43,716 nt of DNA from Cohnella rhizoplanae (GCF_948329515.1 NZ_CAOJCN010000034.1:1-43716); one strand, 5' to 3'; positions 16,792 through 24,563 are shown, counted from the stretch's first letter. Program-made: numbers and translations. The notes: generated by a model from the sequence alone, not told the origin.

Positions 16792-18075
16792 CTATCCGGC
16801 ATCCGGGAAGAACACGCCGCCCTTGCGCTTGATGACCCGGCGAACGAAATATCGATCCGCATCCATTTGATGGTCGTGCTCCTTAAGCGGCTTGTCCTCG
16901 CCACGCTGCTGCGCTTTAGGATCCCATGCATAAGAGTTGAACTCCCGGAACGTCTCTACACAGACGTCCGTGTACTTGATGAGGCCCTCGACCAGCGCCG
17001 ATGCGACGTCGCGGATCCCGTCGACCACGTCGTTGTCGGCCTTGATCACGCGGAGCCCGCCGCGCTTCTTCACCGCGGCAATAAAAGAAGCTGCCGAAGG
17101 GTCTATGATGACGCCCTCGATCGGCAGCTTCCCGGCAAACGCTATGAGATCGTCGCAGTATTCCTCGTCTGTCTTCTGGCGGCCGCGGGCTCGCCCGTCG
17201 TAATGGTACTCCTTGACCTTGTACCATACGCCCTTGCTCTGGCCCCATAGCCCGAACGTCGTCGGGTTCTGCGTGCCGTAGTCGCAGCTGATGAAATACT
17301 GAGTGTAAGGCCGCTCCTCCGATGGCACCACATGCTTGTCCTTGTCGAACATATCGTAGATGACACCTTCGGCCAGCACCCAAAGGCCGAGAATGTAACG
17401 ACGATAGAACACGCCGGTGAACAGCCTGCGATAGCCTTCCTTGATTCTCTCTGACAGCGACAGATTGTCGTCCATCGTAAAGTGCAGATGCAGGACATTC
17501 TTCGCGGCTGCCTGCTCGAGCCATTCGACCTTGAACCAGTGGAACGGACCCGCCGGGTTGCAGTTGAACCAGTATTTCCGGCCGTCAACCGAACAGCGCG
17601 CCACTGCCTGGTTCACGAATGATTGCGGCATCAGCGCGACCTCGTCGAAGAACATACCGGCGAGCGTGATACCCTGGATGAGATCCTGAGACCGCTCGTC
17701 CTTACCGCCGAACAGAAAGAAGTAATTCACGACGAGCCCACGGCTGATCGTCAGGACGTTGTCCGTCAGGTTATCATGCACACTATACCCACGGCTGGTC
17801 AGCATGCGCTTGAGCGGCCCGATCACGTTCCGCCGCAGCGCGCCGATCGTCTTGCCGGCCATGCCGAACTGCTCGCCGTTGAAGGACTGCATCGCCCAGA
17901 ACACGTAGCTGAGCGACATAGCCACTGTCTTGCCGGCGCGAACGGAACCGTCACAGATAACTCCGTCCTTGTCTTGATGGGGGCTCTCCGGCATCCACCA
18001 GGTTAAGACCTTAATCTGTTTCGCCGAGAACGGCTTCCACTTGAACGGTGGCGGCTTGAGCTTCAGCCTAGCCAT
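16792..18075 (-). CDS. Terminase large subunit (XtmB-like)
   Basis: This is the packaging motor ATPase and nuclease, 427 residues. Walker A is GSVRAGKT at residues 43-50, Walker B lies in GITLAGMFFDEVALMP, and the nuclease domain starts at YFISCDYGTQNPTTFGLWG, with a later GVIIDPSAASF carrying another acidic residue. The family is the PBSX XtmB/Terminase_3 type. The start overlaps the small subunit gene by 8 bases. Confidence 0.94.
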   Translation of the reverse strand: MARLKLKPPPFKWKPFSAKQIKVLTWWMPESPHQDKDGVICDGSVRAGKTVAMSLSYVFWAMQSFNGEQFGMAGKTIGALRRNVIGPLKRMLTSRGYSVHDNLTDNVLTISRGLVVNYFFLFGGKDERSQDLIQGITLAGMFFDEVALMPQSFVNQAVARCSVDGRKYWFNCNPAGPFHWFKVEWLEQAAAKNVLHLHFTMDDNLSLSERIKEGYRRLFTGVFYRRYILGLWVLAEGVIYDMFDKDKHVVPSEERPYTQYFISCDYGTQNPTTFGLWGQSKGVWYKVKEYHYDGRARGRQKTDEEYCDDLIAFAGKLPIEGVIIDPSAASFIAAVKKRGGLRVIKADNDVVDGIRDVASALVEGLIKYTDVCVETFREFNSYAWDPKAQQRGEDKPLKEHDHQMDADRYFVRRVIKRKGGVFFPDAG

Positions 18076-18937
18076 CGGCCCACACCTCGGCCGCCTTCCC
18101 CTTCAGTGCTTCAATGAAGCCGTCATCATGGACGTCGTCGCCCTCGCCGCCTCGGAGCATCTGCAACTCGAACTTTAGCTTCTCGATACGAACAGTCTTC
18201 TCCTCATCCAGCAGTCGGTTCTTCAGGTCAAGCGCCTTGATCTTCTGGTTCTGGACGCGCGTGAGCGCCTCCTCTATCCGAAGAATATCCTCGATCGCCC
18301 GATAGGACGTCTCCTCGATTTCAGAGACGACGAGCTCGTCCCGAGATTTCACGACGGTGCTAGTCTTACCCGTGCGCTCATCGTGGAGCGGAATAGCCTC
18401 TTTCTTTGTACGGAGTTGCTGCAGCACGCGACGCTGCGGCTCGGTCAGGCCGTCGGTCAGTGCCTTAATTCGCTGCATCATCCGGCGTTCCCGGATCGTT
18501 AGCAGCGTAATAGACTCGTCAGCCTGCCGGATCAGGTCCGTGTTGATTGATCCCAGCAGCTGCTGCTCGTCCTCCTCGAGCATGTCGAACCAAATCGTCT
18601 CAAACTCACCGGTCCGGACCGCCTTCTTGTTGCCGGCCGGCCCGCCGTAGCCGCCGCGGTTCCCCTTCGCGTTCTGATTCCCTTTCGGCGCTCCCGGACC
18701 TTTACCCGCCCGCGGGACGCCCCCCTGTGTTCCCTTTCGATTGGTAACGTTACTATTGGATTCATTGGTAACGTTACCTTTGAGCTTGGACGTCCAGACG
18801 TCCTGACTCTTCCACTTGCGGATCTGAGATTCGCCCAGGCCGAGGGCGGCAGCGATGTCCTTCAGCTTCATCTTCCCGCCGCTCTCCAGCCACATGCGTT
18901 CCGCTTTGTCCCTGTCCGGGCTGCGCTCTCTGGCCAC
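18068..18937 (-). CDS. Terminase small subunit (XtmA-like)
   Basis: The 289-residue protein has an N-terminal helix-turn-helix (KLKDIAAALGLGESQIRKWK) of the PBSX small terminase type, a basic Gly/Asn-rich linker (KGNQNAKGNRGGYGG) and a long helical oligomerisation region with ITLLTIRERRMMQRIKAL. It recognises the packaging start site and hands DNA to the large subunit. GTG start, after a GGTGGTGATC ribosome binding site. Confidence 0.92.
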   Translation of the reverse strand: MARERSPDRDKAERMWLESGGKMKLKDIAAALGLGESQIRKWKSQDVWTSKLKGNVTNESNSNVTNRKGTQGGVPRAGKGPGAPKGNQNAKGNRGGYGGPAGNKKAVRTGEFETIWFDMLEEDEQQLLGSINTDLIRQADESITLLTIRERRMMQRIKALTDGLTEPQRRVLQQLRTKKEAIPLHDERTGKTSTVVKSRDELVVSEIEETSYRAIEDILRIEEALTRVQNQKIKALDLKNRLLDEEKTVRIEKLKFELQMLRGGEGDDVHDDGFIEALKGKAAEVWADG

Positions 18938-18971
18938 TACACGATCACCACCCCCAACAAAAAGAGAGTCG

Positions 18972-19187
18972 TTACAGCTCGTCCTTTTGCAGCTCTATGT
19001 CCATCTCTATCAGCTTCCGCAGATCGTCGACAGTCTTGATCTCGATATGTCCGTCCCGGAAGTCCTTCACCCAGCGGGCGACGGCCGCCTTGATGATCTG
19101 CCGATACTGCTCCTTCGTTTCCGCGATGCTCAACAGGACAGCCGTCTCGTGCTCCTGCAGCAAATCCTCGTTGCCTTCTGTTCCCAT
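18972..19187 (-). CDS. Small phage protein upstream of the terminase
   Basis: The 71-residue product is helical and charged (ETKEQYRQIIKAAVARWVKD, DDLRKLIEMDIELQKDEL). GAGGGGAAC stands upstream of the ATG at 19187. A competing 90-residue frame (18937-19209) is arginine/glycine-rich and looks like a shadow. Function is unknown; it may be a partner of the small terminase because of its place. Confidence 0.65.
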   Translation of the reverse strand: MGTEGNEDLLQEHETAVLLSIAETKEQYRQIIKAAVARWVKDFRDGHIEIKTVDDLRKLIEMDIELQKDEL

Positions 19188-19320
19188 TGTCGTTCCCCTC
19201 GGCTCTCATATAGAATTGAGAACGAGATGGCGGATGTCTGCAAAATGCCGCGCGCGGCGGGCCGCCATCTCAGCCGGGGGAACCCGGTTACCGGAGGGGG
19301 CGTTCACGCGCCCTCTCTTT
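19188..19320. other. Gap between methyltransferase and small gene
   Basis: This stretch holds a GC-rich imperfect inverted repeat (about 19294-19317) followed on the plus strand by TCTTTTTATA, so it could terminate plus-strand transcripts. It has no T-run on the minus strand. The place next to the terminase genes could also suit a packaging site, but nothing proves this. Confidence 0.3.
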
Positions 19321-20616
19321 TTATACTGCCGTGTCGATGCGAGAAACAAGTACCGGCTCGATGCCAGTCGCCTCCTGGAAGCGTCGCCGGATGACGTCGC
19401 AGAAGATCGGATCAAGTTCCAGTGTCCTGCACTCCCGCCCCATCTGCTCACATGTCATTAGCGCGCTGCCGGATCCGCCGAAAAAGTCCGCGACCACATC
19501 GCCGGCCACGCTGCTGTTCCGTATCGGAATGGCAAGCAGCTCCAGCGGCTTCTGCGTCGGGTGGACGTACTTGCTCACGTCGCCGCGCGATATCTCCCAC
19601 ACCGTAGTTGGCGCCGGCTCCTCTCCGGGCAGGCCAGCCCGCCACACTGTAGACTGCCGGCGGTCGCCGTACCAGGCAGGCGCACGGTTCCGGAGGTGCG
19701 CATAGAAGATCGGCTCGTGCTGCCACCGGTACTGCGACCAGCCGAACGAGGGATTGTTCTTCACCCAGATGCACTGGCTGCGGACAGCGATGCCAGCGGC
19801 CTCCATCGCATCCTCGAACTCGCGCTGATAGGACGAGGAATGGAAGACGTAGATCGCGGCGGCGGGATTCATGATGCTGGCGTACCGCTGAAACACCGCA
19901 TGCAAAAAGCCCGCGAATTCCTCCGCGGGCATGTCGTCGTTTATGATGCTGCTGCGGCCGTCGGCGGCCAGCCGTTCCGAATCGCTCTCAACGGCTACGT
20001 TATACGGCGGATCCGTCACGACCAGAGCAGCGCGCGCACCATCCATGAGCCTGGCCACGTCCGCAGGATCAGTCGCGTCACCGCATACCAGGCGATGCCG
20101 CCCGAGCTGCCACACGTCGCCGCGGCAGGTGTCCGGCTCGACGATTCCCTCGAGCGCCTTGCCGACGTCGAAGTCGTCCTCCGTTACCGTGTCGTCCACC
20201 GACGTGTCCGAGGGAAGCCCGCTGATCAGCTCGGCGATCTCTTCCGCCCCGAAGCCGGTCAGGTCCATATCCGCGCCGTCCGCCTGCAGCTCGGCCAGCA
20301 GCCGGGCGAGCGCCTCGTCGTCCCAGCGGCCTTCGACCTTGTTCAGCGCGAGATTCAGCAGCCGCTCCTGCTTGTCGTCCAGGTCAACGACGGAAGCGTC
20401 GACGGCAGGATCGCCGCGGGCCTTAAGAATCTTGAACCGCTGATGCCCGCCGACCAGATTGCCGGTCCGTTGGTTCCAGACGATCGGCTCCACATACCCG
20501 AACGTCTCAATGCTTCGACGCAGCTGCTCGTACTCCGGATCGCCTGGCTGCAGATCGACGCGTGGGTTGTAGGCGGCCGGGTTGATCTGCTCGATAGGAA
20601 TGCGCTGGATCTTCAT
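19321..20616 (-). CDS. DNA methyltransferase with N-terminal ParB-like domain
   Basis: The ATG at 20616, preceded by GAGGTG, gives 431 residues. Residues 1-90 form a ParB/sulfiredoxin-like domain (IPIEQINPAAYNP, then VGGHQRFKIL). The C-terminal half is a beta-class amino-methyltransferase: DPPY motif in VVTDPPYNVAVES, HPTQKPLELLAIPI, and the S-adenosylmethionine site DFFGGSGSALM. It methylates adenine N6 or cytosine N4; the target cannot be read. No restriction enzyme gene is adjacent, so it is probably an orphan phage enzyme that protects DNA or affects packaging or host control. Confidence 0.92.
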   Translation of the reverse strand: MKIQRIPIEQINPAAYNPRVDLQPGDPEYEQLRRSIETFGYVEPIVWNQRTGNLVGGHQRFKILKARGDPAVDASVVDLDDKQERLLNLALNKVEGRWDDEALARLLAELQADGADMDLTGFGAEEIAELISGLPSDTSVDDTVTEDDFDVGKALEGIVEPDTCRGDVWQLGRHRLVCGDATDPADVARLMDGARAALVVTDPPYNVAVESDSERLAADGRSSIINDDMPAEEFAGFLHAVFQRYASIMNPAAAIYVFHSSSYQREFEDAMEAAGIAVRSQCIWVKNNPSFGWSQYRWQHEPIFYAHLRNRAPAWYGDRRQSTVWRAGLPGEEPAPTTVWEISRGDVSKYVHPTQKPLELLAIPIRNSSVAGDVVADFFGGSGSALMTCEQMGRECRTLELDPIFCDVIRRRFQEATGIEPVLVSRIDTAV

Positions 20617-20643
20617 GCCCTTCACCTCATTGAGTCGGTTTTC

Positions 20644-20669
20644 AAAATAAAAAGCACCCGAAGGTGCTC
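20644..20669 (-). terminator. Rho-independent terminator after the 77-residue gene
   Basis: On the minus strand AGCACC-TTCG-GGTGCT is followed by TTTTATTTT. The stop codon of the upstream gene is part of the hairpin base, so the gene ends exactly there. Confidence 0.88.
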
Positions 20670-20901
20670 ATCTCTGCAAATATTCAATTCCCTTAGCTGA
20701 CAAGCGTACTTTTATTTCGGATATGTTTAATTCCAACAACTTAAGATAATCTTTGTCGATAAGGTACCAGAAATCGAGGATATTCTCTCCGCCTATTTGA
20801 GCAAGATCTACCCTCACTGTCGCACTTCCGTGAAGATGCCTCTGATAAATATCGTTTAACTTTTTTGTCCTGCTATCGCTCAAAAATAATTCTTCAAGCA
20901 T
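20668..20901 (-). CDS. Hypothetical 77-residue protein
   Basis: The ATG at 20901 has a very strong GGAGGAGGTGGG upstream; the frame is open further but that part lacks coding character. The product starts MLEELFLSDSRTKKLNDIYQ and has a beta/alpha middle (SATVRVDLAQIGGENILDFW). It is not recognised. It is more AT-rich than the late genes and carries its own terminator, so it may be a separate accessory unit, divergent from the gene at 20975. Confidence 0.65.
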   Translation of the reverse strand: MLEELFLSDSRTKKLNDIYQRHLHGSATVRVDLAQIGGENILDFWYLIDKDYLKLLELNISEIKVRLSAKGIEYLQR

Positions 20902-20974
20902 CTGCCCACCTCCTCCAGCACAACTATACAGCATCTTCCAAAGTTCTGCTATATTAGACATGGGAGGGATTGGT
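20902..20974. promoter_or_regulatory. Divergent promoter region
   Basis: These 73 bases separate two divergent small genes. On the plus strand a TATATT-like -10 (in GCTATATTAGAC) lies before the ribosome binding site GGGAGGG. On the minus strand TATAGTTG occurs before GGAGGAGG. No clear operator is seen. Confidence 0.4.
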
Positions 20975-21169
20975 ATGTTCATGCGCGGCTTCATACTCGA
21001 TACACCTGGGAAGCTAGCAGCTGCCCGGCATAACCAGCAGGAGGTTGAGGTGTACAAGGTCGGCCAGTATCTCCACAGCGGTACGATCAGCGAAATTGCC
21101 GAAGAGGCTGTATACATCAACGGCGGCCTGTACCTCAAGGATCTGCACGTCTTCAAAATCCGGAAGTAA
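20975..21169 (+). CDS. Small conserved protein, 64 residues
   Basis: The ATG at 20975 is chosen for GGGAGGG 6 bases upstream. The product starts MFMRGFILDTPGKLAAARHN and has alternating beta strands (QEVEVYKVGQYLHSGTISEI, EAVYINGGLYLKDLHVFKI), suggesting a small SH3-like barrel. I recall similar short proteins in Paenibacillaceae genomes and prophages, but no function. It runs against the direction of the surrounding operon. Confidence 0.65.
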   Translation: MFMRGFILDTPGKLAAARHNQQEVEVYKVGQYLHSGTISEIAEEAVYINGGLYLKDLHVFKIRK

Positions 21170-21421
21170 CAAAGCCGCCCCCGGAGGAGCGGCGATGGAT
21201 GGGGGCTGGTGTCCTCACCTGGCACGCTATAAATATATCATGATCACTTGCAAACGCTCTGCCTTTTAACTGTCAAAAGTCTGCCCTTTTTCTGCCTGTT
21301 CTTTAGTAGTTATTCAAAGTGCATTTCGAATGTCATTTCAGAATGTTGTCCTAGAAGAACAGCCAACTGGATTTGAGAGAAAGGTTTCAGATACATAAAA
21401 AATAAAAGGGTAGGGATTAAA
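21170..21421. other. Intergenic AT-rich leader before the coiled-coil gene
   Basis: This 252-base stretch drops sharply in GC about 60 bases in. It starts with a GCCGC/GCGGC hairpin without T-run after the preceding gene. TTGAGA at about 21373 followed after 17 bases by TAAAAA is a possible promoter for the gene at 21422. No open frame of note is present. Confidence 0.35.
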
Positions 21422-22750
21422 TTGATTAGTTACATAGAACGTGTTGAGAATCATCAAATCTTTATATTATTAAACGCCGGTATCGCGCAGATTGACAGTA
21501 TATTACATATCGATAATCTAGATGCAAATGCGAGGGAAGGTGCCGAAAGGATACAACATGTCTACCATCAAATTGATTTCACTTTAAGAAACTACGATCA
21601 AGCGCTAATTCCAGTAAATTCATTAAATAATGCGCTTAGCCATATACAGAATGCTAATAATTACTTGTCAAACTTCCATAGTAATCGACAAATCTCCTAC
21701 TTAAATGACGCTAACAATTATATTGATAATTTTTTGAATCAAATTCCGTTTGTTCTAGCTCCCAGGTCACCAGAAGAAGTTGAGAATTTTCGTGAAAGCA
21801 TTAGTAGTTTCAGACGATCCGTAGCACAGCATGCTAGAAATTCGGACGAGCAGTTTAAGGAGTTGGTATCTGAAAATAATAAGTTAAGTCAAACAATCAA
21901 GGAAATGACAGCACAAATAAACTCTGAGAAACAACGAATTGATACAATTGTAGGCCAGTTTCAGCAACAAATTAATACATTTCAACAACAGTTTTCACAA
22001 GCGGAAGAGAAACGCAGGGAAGCATTTAATGATGAAATGGAGGATTGGAAAAAAAAGTTCACTAAGGAAATGGAAGATTGGAAAAATGAATTTGACGATG
22101 AACGAGATCGTCGTCTACAAACCTATACAGAGATCATCGATTCCTTAACAAACCGAAACGACGAAATTTCGCAAAACTTTTCTGAAGATAACGTAAGACT
22201 TCAACAAAGCTTTAGATCAGAGTCAGAAGGGATATTAAATATAATAAAAAGTCATAAATCACAAGTTGAAGAACTCGTCGGTGCCATTACTGATACTGGA
22301 TTAGCCAGTGGTTACCGAGCCGTGGCTCAAGACGAGAGAAAGGCAAAACGATTTTGGCGAGGAATTACAGTGGGCTCAATGCTTCTATTAATCGGCTTTG
22401 CCGTTTTCATTGCCTTTGAATCATACACAACTAAGATCAATCTCGTTACGCTAGGCGCAAAAATATTTGGTGCGCTCTCCGTTGGCACACTTGTCGCGTT
22501 TGCTGCAAGACAAGCAAGTTTACATGGCCAAGCAGAACGAGCAAATAGGAAAATGGAGTTGGAGCTTAAAGCAATTGGACCATATCTCGTTGGCTTTGAG
22601 GTTAAAGAAATATTGGAGATTAAACGTACCATGGTTGATAAATTTTTTGGGAAAGAGGACTTGGTACCATCAGGAGAGGAACCGTCTAAAGGTTCGTTAG
22701 ATGTAATTAAAACTGCTCTGGAGACTGTTCAACAAGTGGCTAAAAAGTAG
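21422..22750 (+). CDS. Coiled-coil membrane protein of unknown function (accessory cassette)
   Basis: The 442-residue protein starts at TTG (21422) after AAGGGTAGGG. Residues 1-135 form a helical N-terminal domain. About 136-285 is a long coiled coil rich in Gln/Glu/Asn, with a repeated DEMEDWKKKFTKEMEDW unit. Two hydrophobic helices follow (about 312-333 VGSMLLLIGFAVFIAF and about 340-362 GAKIFGALSVGTLVAFAA), then a charged cytoplasmic C-terminus. The DNA is clearly AT-richer than its neighbours, it is on the opposite strand and ends in a strong bidirectional terminator, all signs of a transferred cassette. A lysogen-encoded sensor or defence role is a guess; I recognise no family. Confidence 0.85.
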   Translation: MISYIERVENHQIFILLNAGIAQIDSILHIDNLDANAREGAERIQHVYHQIDFTLRNYDQALIPVNSLNNALSHIQNANNYLSNFHSNRQISYLNDANNYIDNFLNQIPFVLAPRSPEEVENFRESISSFRRSVAQHARNSDEQFKELVSENNKLSQTIKEMTAQINSEKQRIDTIVGQFQQQINTFQQQFSQAEEKRREAFNDEMEDWKKKFTKEMEDWKNEFDDERDRRLQTYTEIIDSLTNRNDEISQNFSEDNVRLQQSFRSESEGILNIIKSHKSQVEELVGAITDTGLASGYRAVAQDERKAKRFWRGITVGSMLLLIGFAVFIAFESYTTKINLVTLGAKIFGALSVGTLVAFAARQASLHGQAERANRKMELELKAIGPYLVGFEVKEILEIKRTMVDKFFGKEDLVPSGEEPSKGSLDVIKTALETVQQVAKK

Positions 22751-22763
22751 TACTTCAGATTTC

Positions 22764-22802
22764 GTTAAAATGAGCAGTAGCCTGGCTGCTGCTCATTTTA
22801 AC
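22764..22802. terminator. Bidirectional Rho-independent terminator between convergent genes
   Basis: GAGCAGTAGC-CTG-GCTGCTGCTC forms a 10-bp hairpin (one G-T pair), flanked by TTAAAAT and ATTTTAA, so it has a T-run in both directions. It lies between the plus-strand coiled-coil gene and the minus-strand ArpU-like gene. Confidence 0.9.
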
Positions 22803-22806
22803 GTCC

Positions 22807-23289
22807 CTATCTTGCTCTCAAGCCATATTTGGATGGATTTGTCTGATTGCTGTCTGGGTCAATGTAGACCTCCAGCCGCAATGCGAATGCTAACTTGTAT
22901 ATTGCGCTGCTCTTGATTCGATAATACTTCCGCTCGCTCAAGTGAAGCTCGGCAACAACGTTGTAATCGAAGACCTCGTCGTCCTCCAGGTACCGCAGCT
23001 CGATGACGCGACGCTCCATTCTTCCCAGCCGGCCGACAGCACGCTCGACCTGCTCGTACTGCTGAAGCATGCGCTCCTCGGCGTCGACGTTCTGAACGGC
23101 GATTTCCTCTGCCGGCTTTCCTACCACATTGGTCGCGCCGTGAAACCGCGGCTCCCAAGCCGACGTCGTTTTCATTTCCCGCCGAACGAATCCGACCTGC
23201 TTGTATATGCGGGCCGACTCCAGACGCTCCTCTACAGCTGTCCGAGTCGCTTCTCTATCGATTTCAAAGGGAAACTGAATCTGTGCCAT
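22807..23289 (-). CDS. ArpU-family late transcription regulator
   Basis: The ATG at 23289 is chosen for GGAGGT 7 bases upstream. The 160-residue product has the ArpU/sigma-like pattern: GRLGRMERRVIELRYLEDDE with a C-terminal helix-turn-helix, VVAELHLSERKYYRIKSSAI, and YKLAFALRLEVY. ArpU/RinA-like proteins activate late genes of Gram-positive phages. Its place at the border of early and late regions supports this role. The target promoter is not identified. Confidence 0.87.
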   Translation of the reverse strand: MAQIQFPFEIDREATRTAVEERLESARIYKQVGFVRREMKTTSAWEPRFHGATNVVGKPAEEIAVQNVDAEERMLQQYEQVERAVGRLGRMERRVIELRYLEDDEVFDYNVVAELHLSERKYYRIKSSAIYKLAFALRLEVYIDPDSNQTNPSKYGLRAR

Positions 23290-23344
23290 GCCCCACACCT
23301 CCATGATGTGCTATACTTTCGGGTGTGAGCATGACATTTCTTTT

Positions 23345-23392
23345 AAAATTCCCCCGCGGGCCGGCCAAGGTGCGGGGGATATTTTTATTTTA
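23345..23392. terminator. Bidirectional terminator after the LexA-like gene
   Basis: Arms TCCCCCGC (23350-23357) and GCGGGGGA (23372-23379) form a stem with a GC-rich loop, flanked by TTTTAAAA and ATATTTTTATTTTA. It ends the LexA-like gene on the minus strand; the T-run is stronger in the plus direction. Confidence 0.75.
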
Positions 23393-23804
23393 CAGCGCTG
23401 TACGTGAAAGAGGCCATATGTCCCCGGAAGATGACATGCGATACCGATGAGCAGCCCAGCGCGTCGCAGGAATGCGTGTCATCGTCCTCCCGCGGCGTGC
23501 CGGTCAGAACGAGCTCTAACGTCTCCGGATTAAAAAAGACAGCGCTGGATCCGATCGCATGAAAGCCTGCCGGTACCGGAGGCTGCAGGTCCTCCAAAAC
23601 ACGCATCGTCCGCGGCCCCGCCTCCGTTTTGCTCAGGTATCCCTTTTCCTTCAATCGATCGGTCAGCGCATGCACCGTTGAGCTCGAGCTGTACTTCAGA
23701 ACGGAAGCCAGCTCCCGGATCGTTGGCGAGTATCCGTTACGGCCGATGAATGATTTGATTGTCTCCAGCGCCTCTGCCTCTTTTTTGGTAAGTACCTTCT
23801 TCAT
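23385..23804 (-). CDS. LexA-like DNA-binding protein without protease domain
   Basis: Residues 1-70 of this 139-residue protein match the winged helix DNA-binding domain of LexA: LTKKEAEALETIKSFIGRNG, YSPTIRELASVLKYSSSSTV, then LTDRLKEKGYLSK and PRTMRVLE. The C-terminal 65 residues do not resemble the S24 peptidase; I see no Ser-Lys dyad context, but there are cysteines and histidines (THSCDALGCSSVSHVIF) that could bind metal. It is divergent from a small gene that has a perfect LexA box. It may compete with or replace host LexA at that box; this is inference. Confidence 0.8.
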   Translation of the reverse strand: MKKVLTKKEAEALETIKSFIGRNGYSPTIRELASVLKYSSSSTVHALTDRLKEKGYLSKTEAGPRTMRVLEDLQPPVPAGFHAIGSSAVFFNPETLELVLTGTPREDDDTHSCDALGCSSVSHVIFRGHMASFTYSAVK

Positions 23805-23878
23805 GTAAACCCCTCGCTCCTGTGGATGAAATGTGGGTAGGTCTTCAACTTATTCACATATTGTTCAAACTCCTATCC

Positions 23879-23892
23879 CGAACAAACGTTCC
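23879..23892. promoter_or_regulatory. LexA (SOS) box
   Basis: CGAACAAACGTTCC fits the Bacillus-type consensus CGAACRNRYGTTYC at all 14 positions. It lies 28 bases before the ATG at 23921, in the gap between this gene and the divergent LexA-like gene, and so should control the small gene and perhaps both. Confidence 0.85.
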
Positions 23893-23920
23893 GGTTTATA
23901 CTTGCCATGAGGTGCATCTT

Positions 23921-24094
23921 ATGAGCGAACTAGCCTATCAATTTTGCAGCGAGATCAATGGATATATGGCCGGCGACTTGGTACGGCGCTTTGAATTCTG
24001 GCTGCGCGTCCGCGAGATTCCGGGTTACGTGATCGAACGTGAAGTCATGGCATTTCGGGAAACGCTGGACCTACTGACGACAACTGCTCCGTAA
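23921..24094 (+). CDS. Small SOS-controlled protein, 57 residues
   Basis: The ATG at 23921 has GAGGTG 8 bases upstream. The product starts MSELAYQFCSEINGYMAGDL, continues VRRFEFWLRVREIPGYVIER and ends LLTTTAP; it is soluble, helical and mixed in charge. It is not recognised. The perfect LexA box in its promoter suggests expression on DNA damage, at prophage induction. A longer frame from 23822 would overlap the box and lacks a ribosome binding site. Confidence 0.65.
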   Translation: MSELAYQFCSEINGYMAGDLVRRFEFWLRVREIPGYVIEREVMAFRETLDLLTTTAP

Positions 24095-24101
24095 ATCCCT
24101 A

Positions 24102-24130
24102 TTCCTTGCTAATTCGTGTTGTATTATAAT
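24102..24130 (+). promoter_or_regulatory. Promoter of the BamE-like gene
   Basis: A perfect TATAAT (24125-24130), with TG upstream at a distance slightly longer than the usual extended -10, lies 71 bases before the TTG at 24202. The -35 at a 17-base spacing is poor (TTCCTT). Confidence 0.5.
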
Positions 24131-24201
24131 TTACATATTTGCAACTATTGGAATTTAATTACGAAAATCCCGCATTCGAAACATTGAGAGGTCGGTCCAA
24201 T

Positions 24202-24555
24202 TTGAGAGCTATAGTTTTTATCTTGTGTCTTTTGGCAGTCGGCGGATTGCTTGCGGTTGGCATTCAATGGGCGGACAAATATTCTAGATACAATCACCAT
24301 CCCTTCATTAATGAAGCTCAATACAATTCCTTAGAAAAAGGCATGACCTATGAAGAAGTAGTAGATATAATGGGTGGAAAGCCCAAAAAGCTATCAGAAC
24401 GTGATTTTGGTGCCTATCAGAAATACACCTATTTTTCTGGAAATTGGTATGACTTTCGGAACTACGTTGCAATTTATCTCTACTTTGATCATGGAGTCCT
24501 TGAACGTGTTGATTTGAATGGTCGATTCTATGGACGCTTTGCTGAAAAGGGTTAA
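24202..24555 (+). CDS. Membrane-anchored BamE/SmpA-like protein (moron)
   Basis: TTG at 24202 follows GAGAGG with a 10-base spacer; an earlier TTG at 24139 is possible. The 117-residue product has one N-terminal membrane helix (AIVFILCLLAVGGLLAVGI) and an outer domain with the SmpA/OmlA-like signature: INEAQYNSLEKGMTYEEVVD followed by IMGGKPKKL, then aromatic strands ending AIYLYFDHGVLERV. Such BLIP-like domains bind proteins at the cell surface. The gene is AT-rich with its own promoter and terminator, so it is likely expressed in the lysogen. Confidence 0.75.
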   Translation: MRAIVFILCLLAVGGLLAVGIQWADKYSRYNHHPFINEAQYNSLEKGMTYEEVVDIMGGKPKKLSERDFGAYQKYTYFSGNWYDFRNYVAIYLYFDHGVLERVDLNGRFYGRFAEKG

Positions 24556-24563
24556 GTCATACA

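Noticed and set aside
18937..19209. 90-codon frame overlapping the 71-residue gene
   Set aside because: Arginine/glycine-rich and without a ribosome binding site; the 71-residue frame has better start signals and composition.
21422..22750. Insertion sequence or transposon
   Set aside because: No transposase motif or terminal inverted repeats were seen around the AT-rich cassette.
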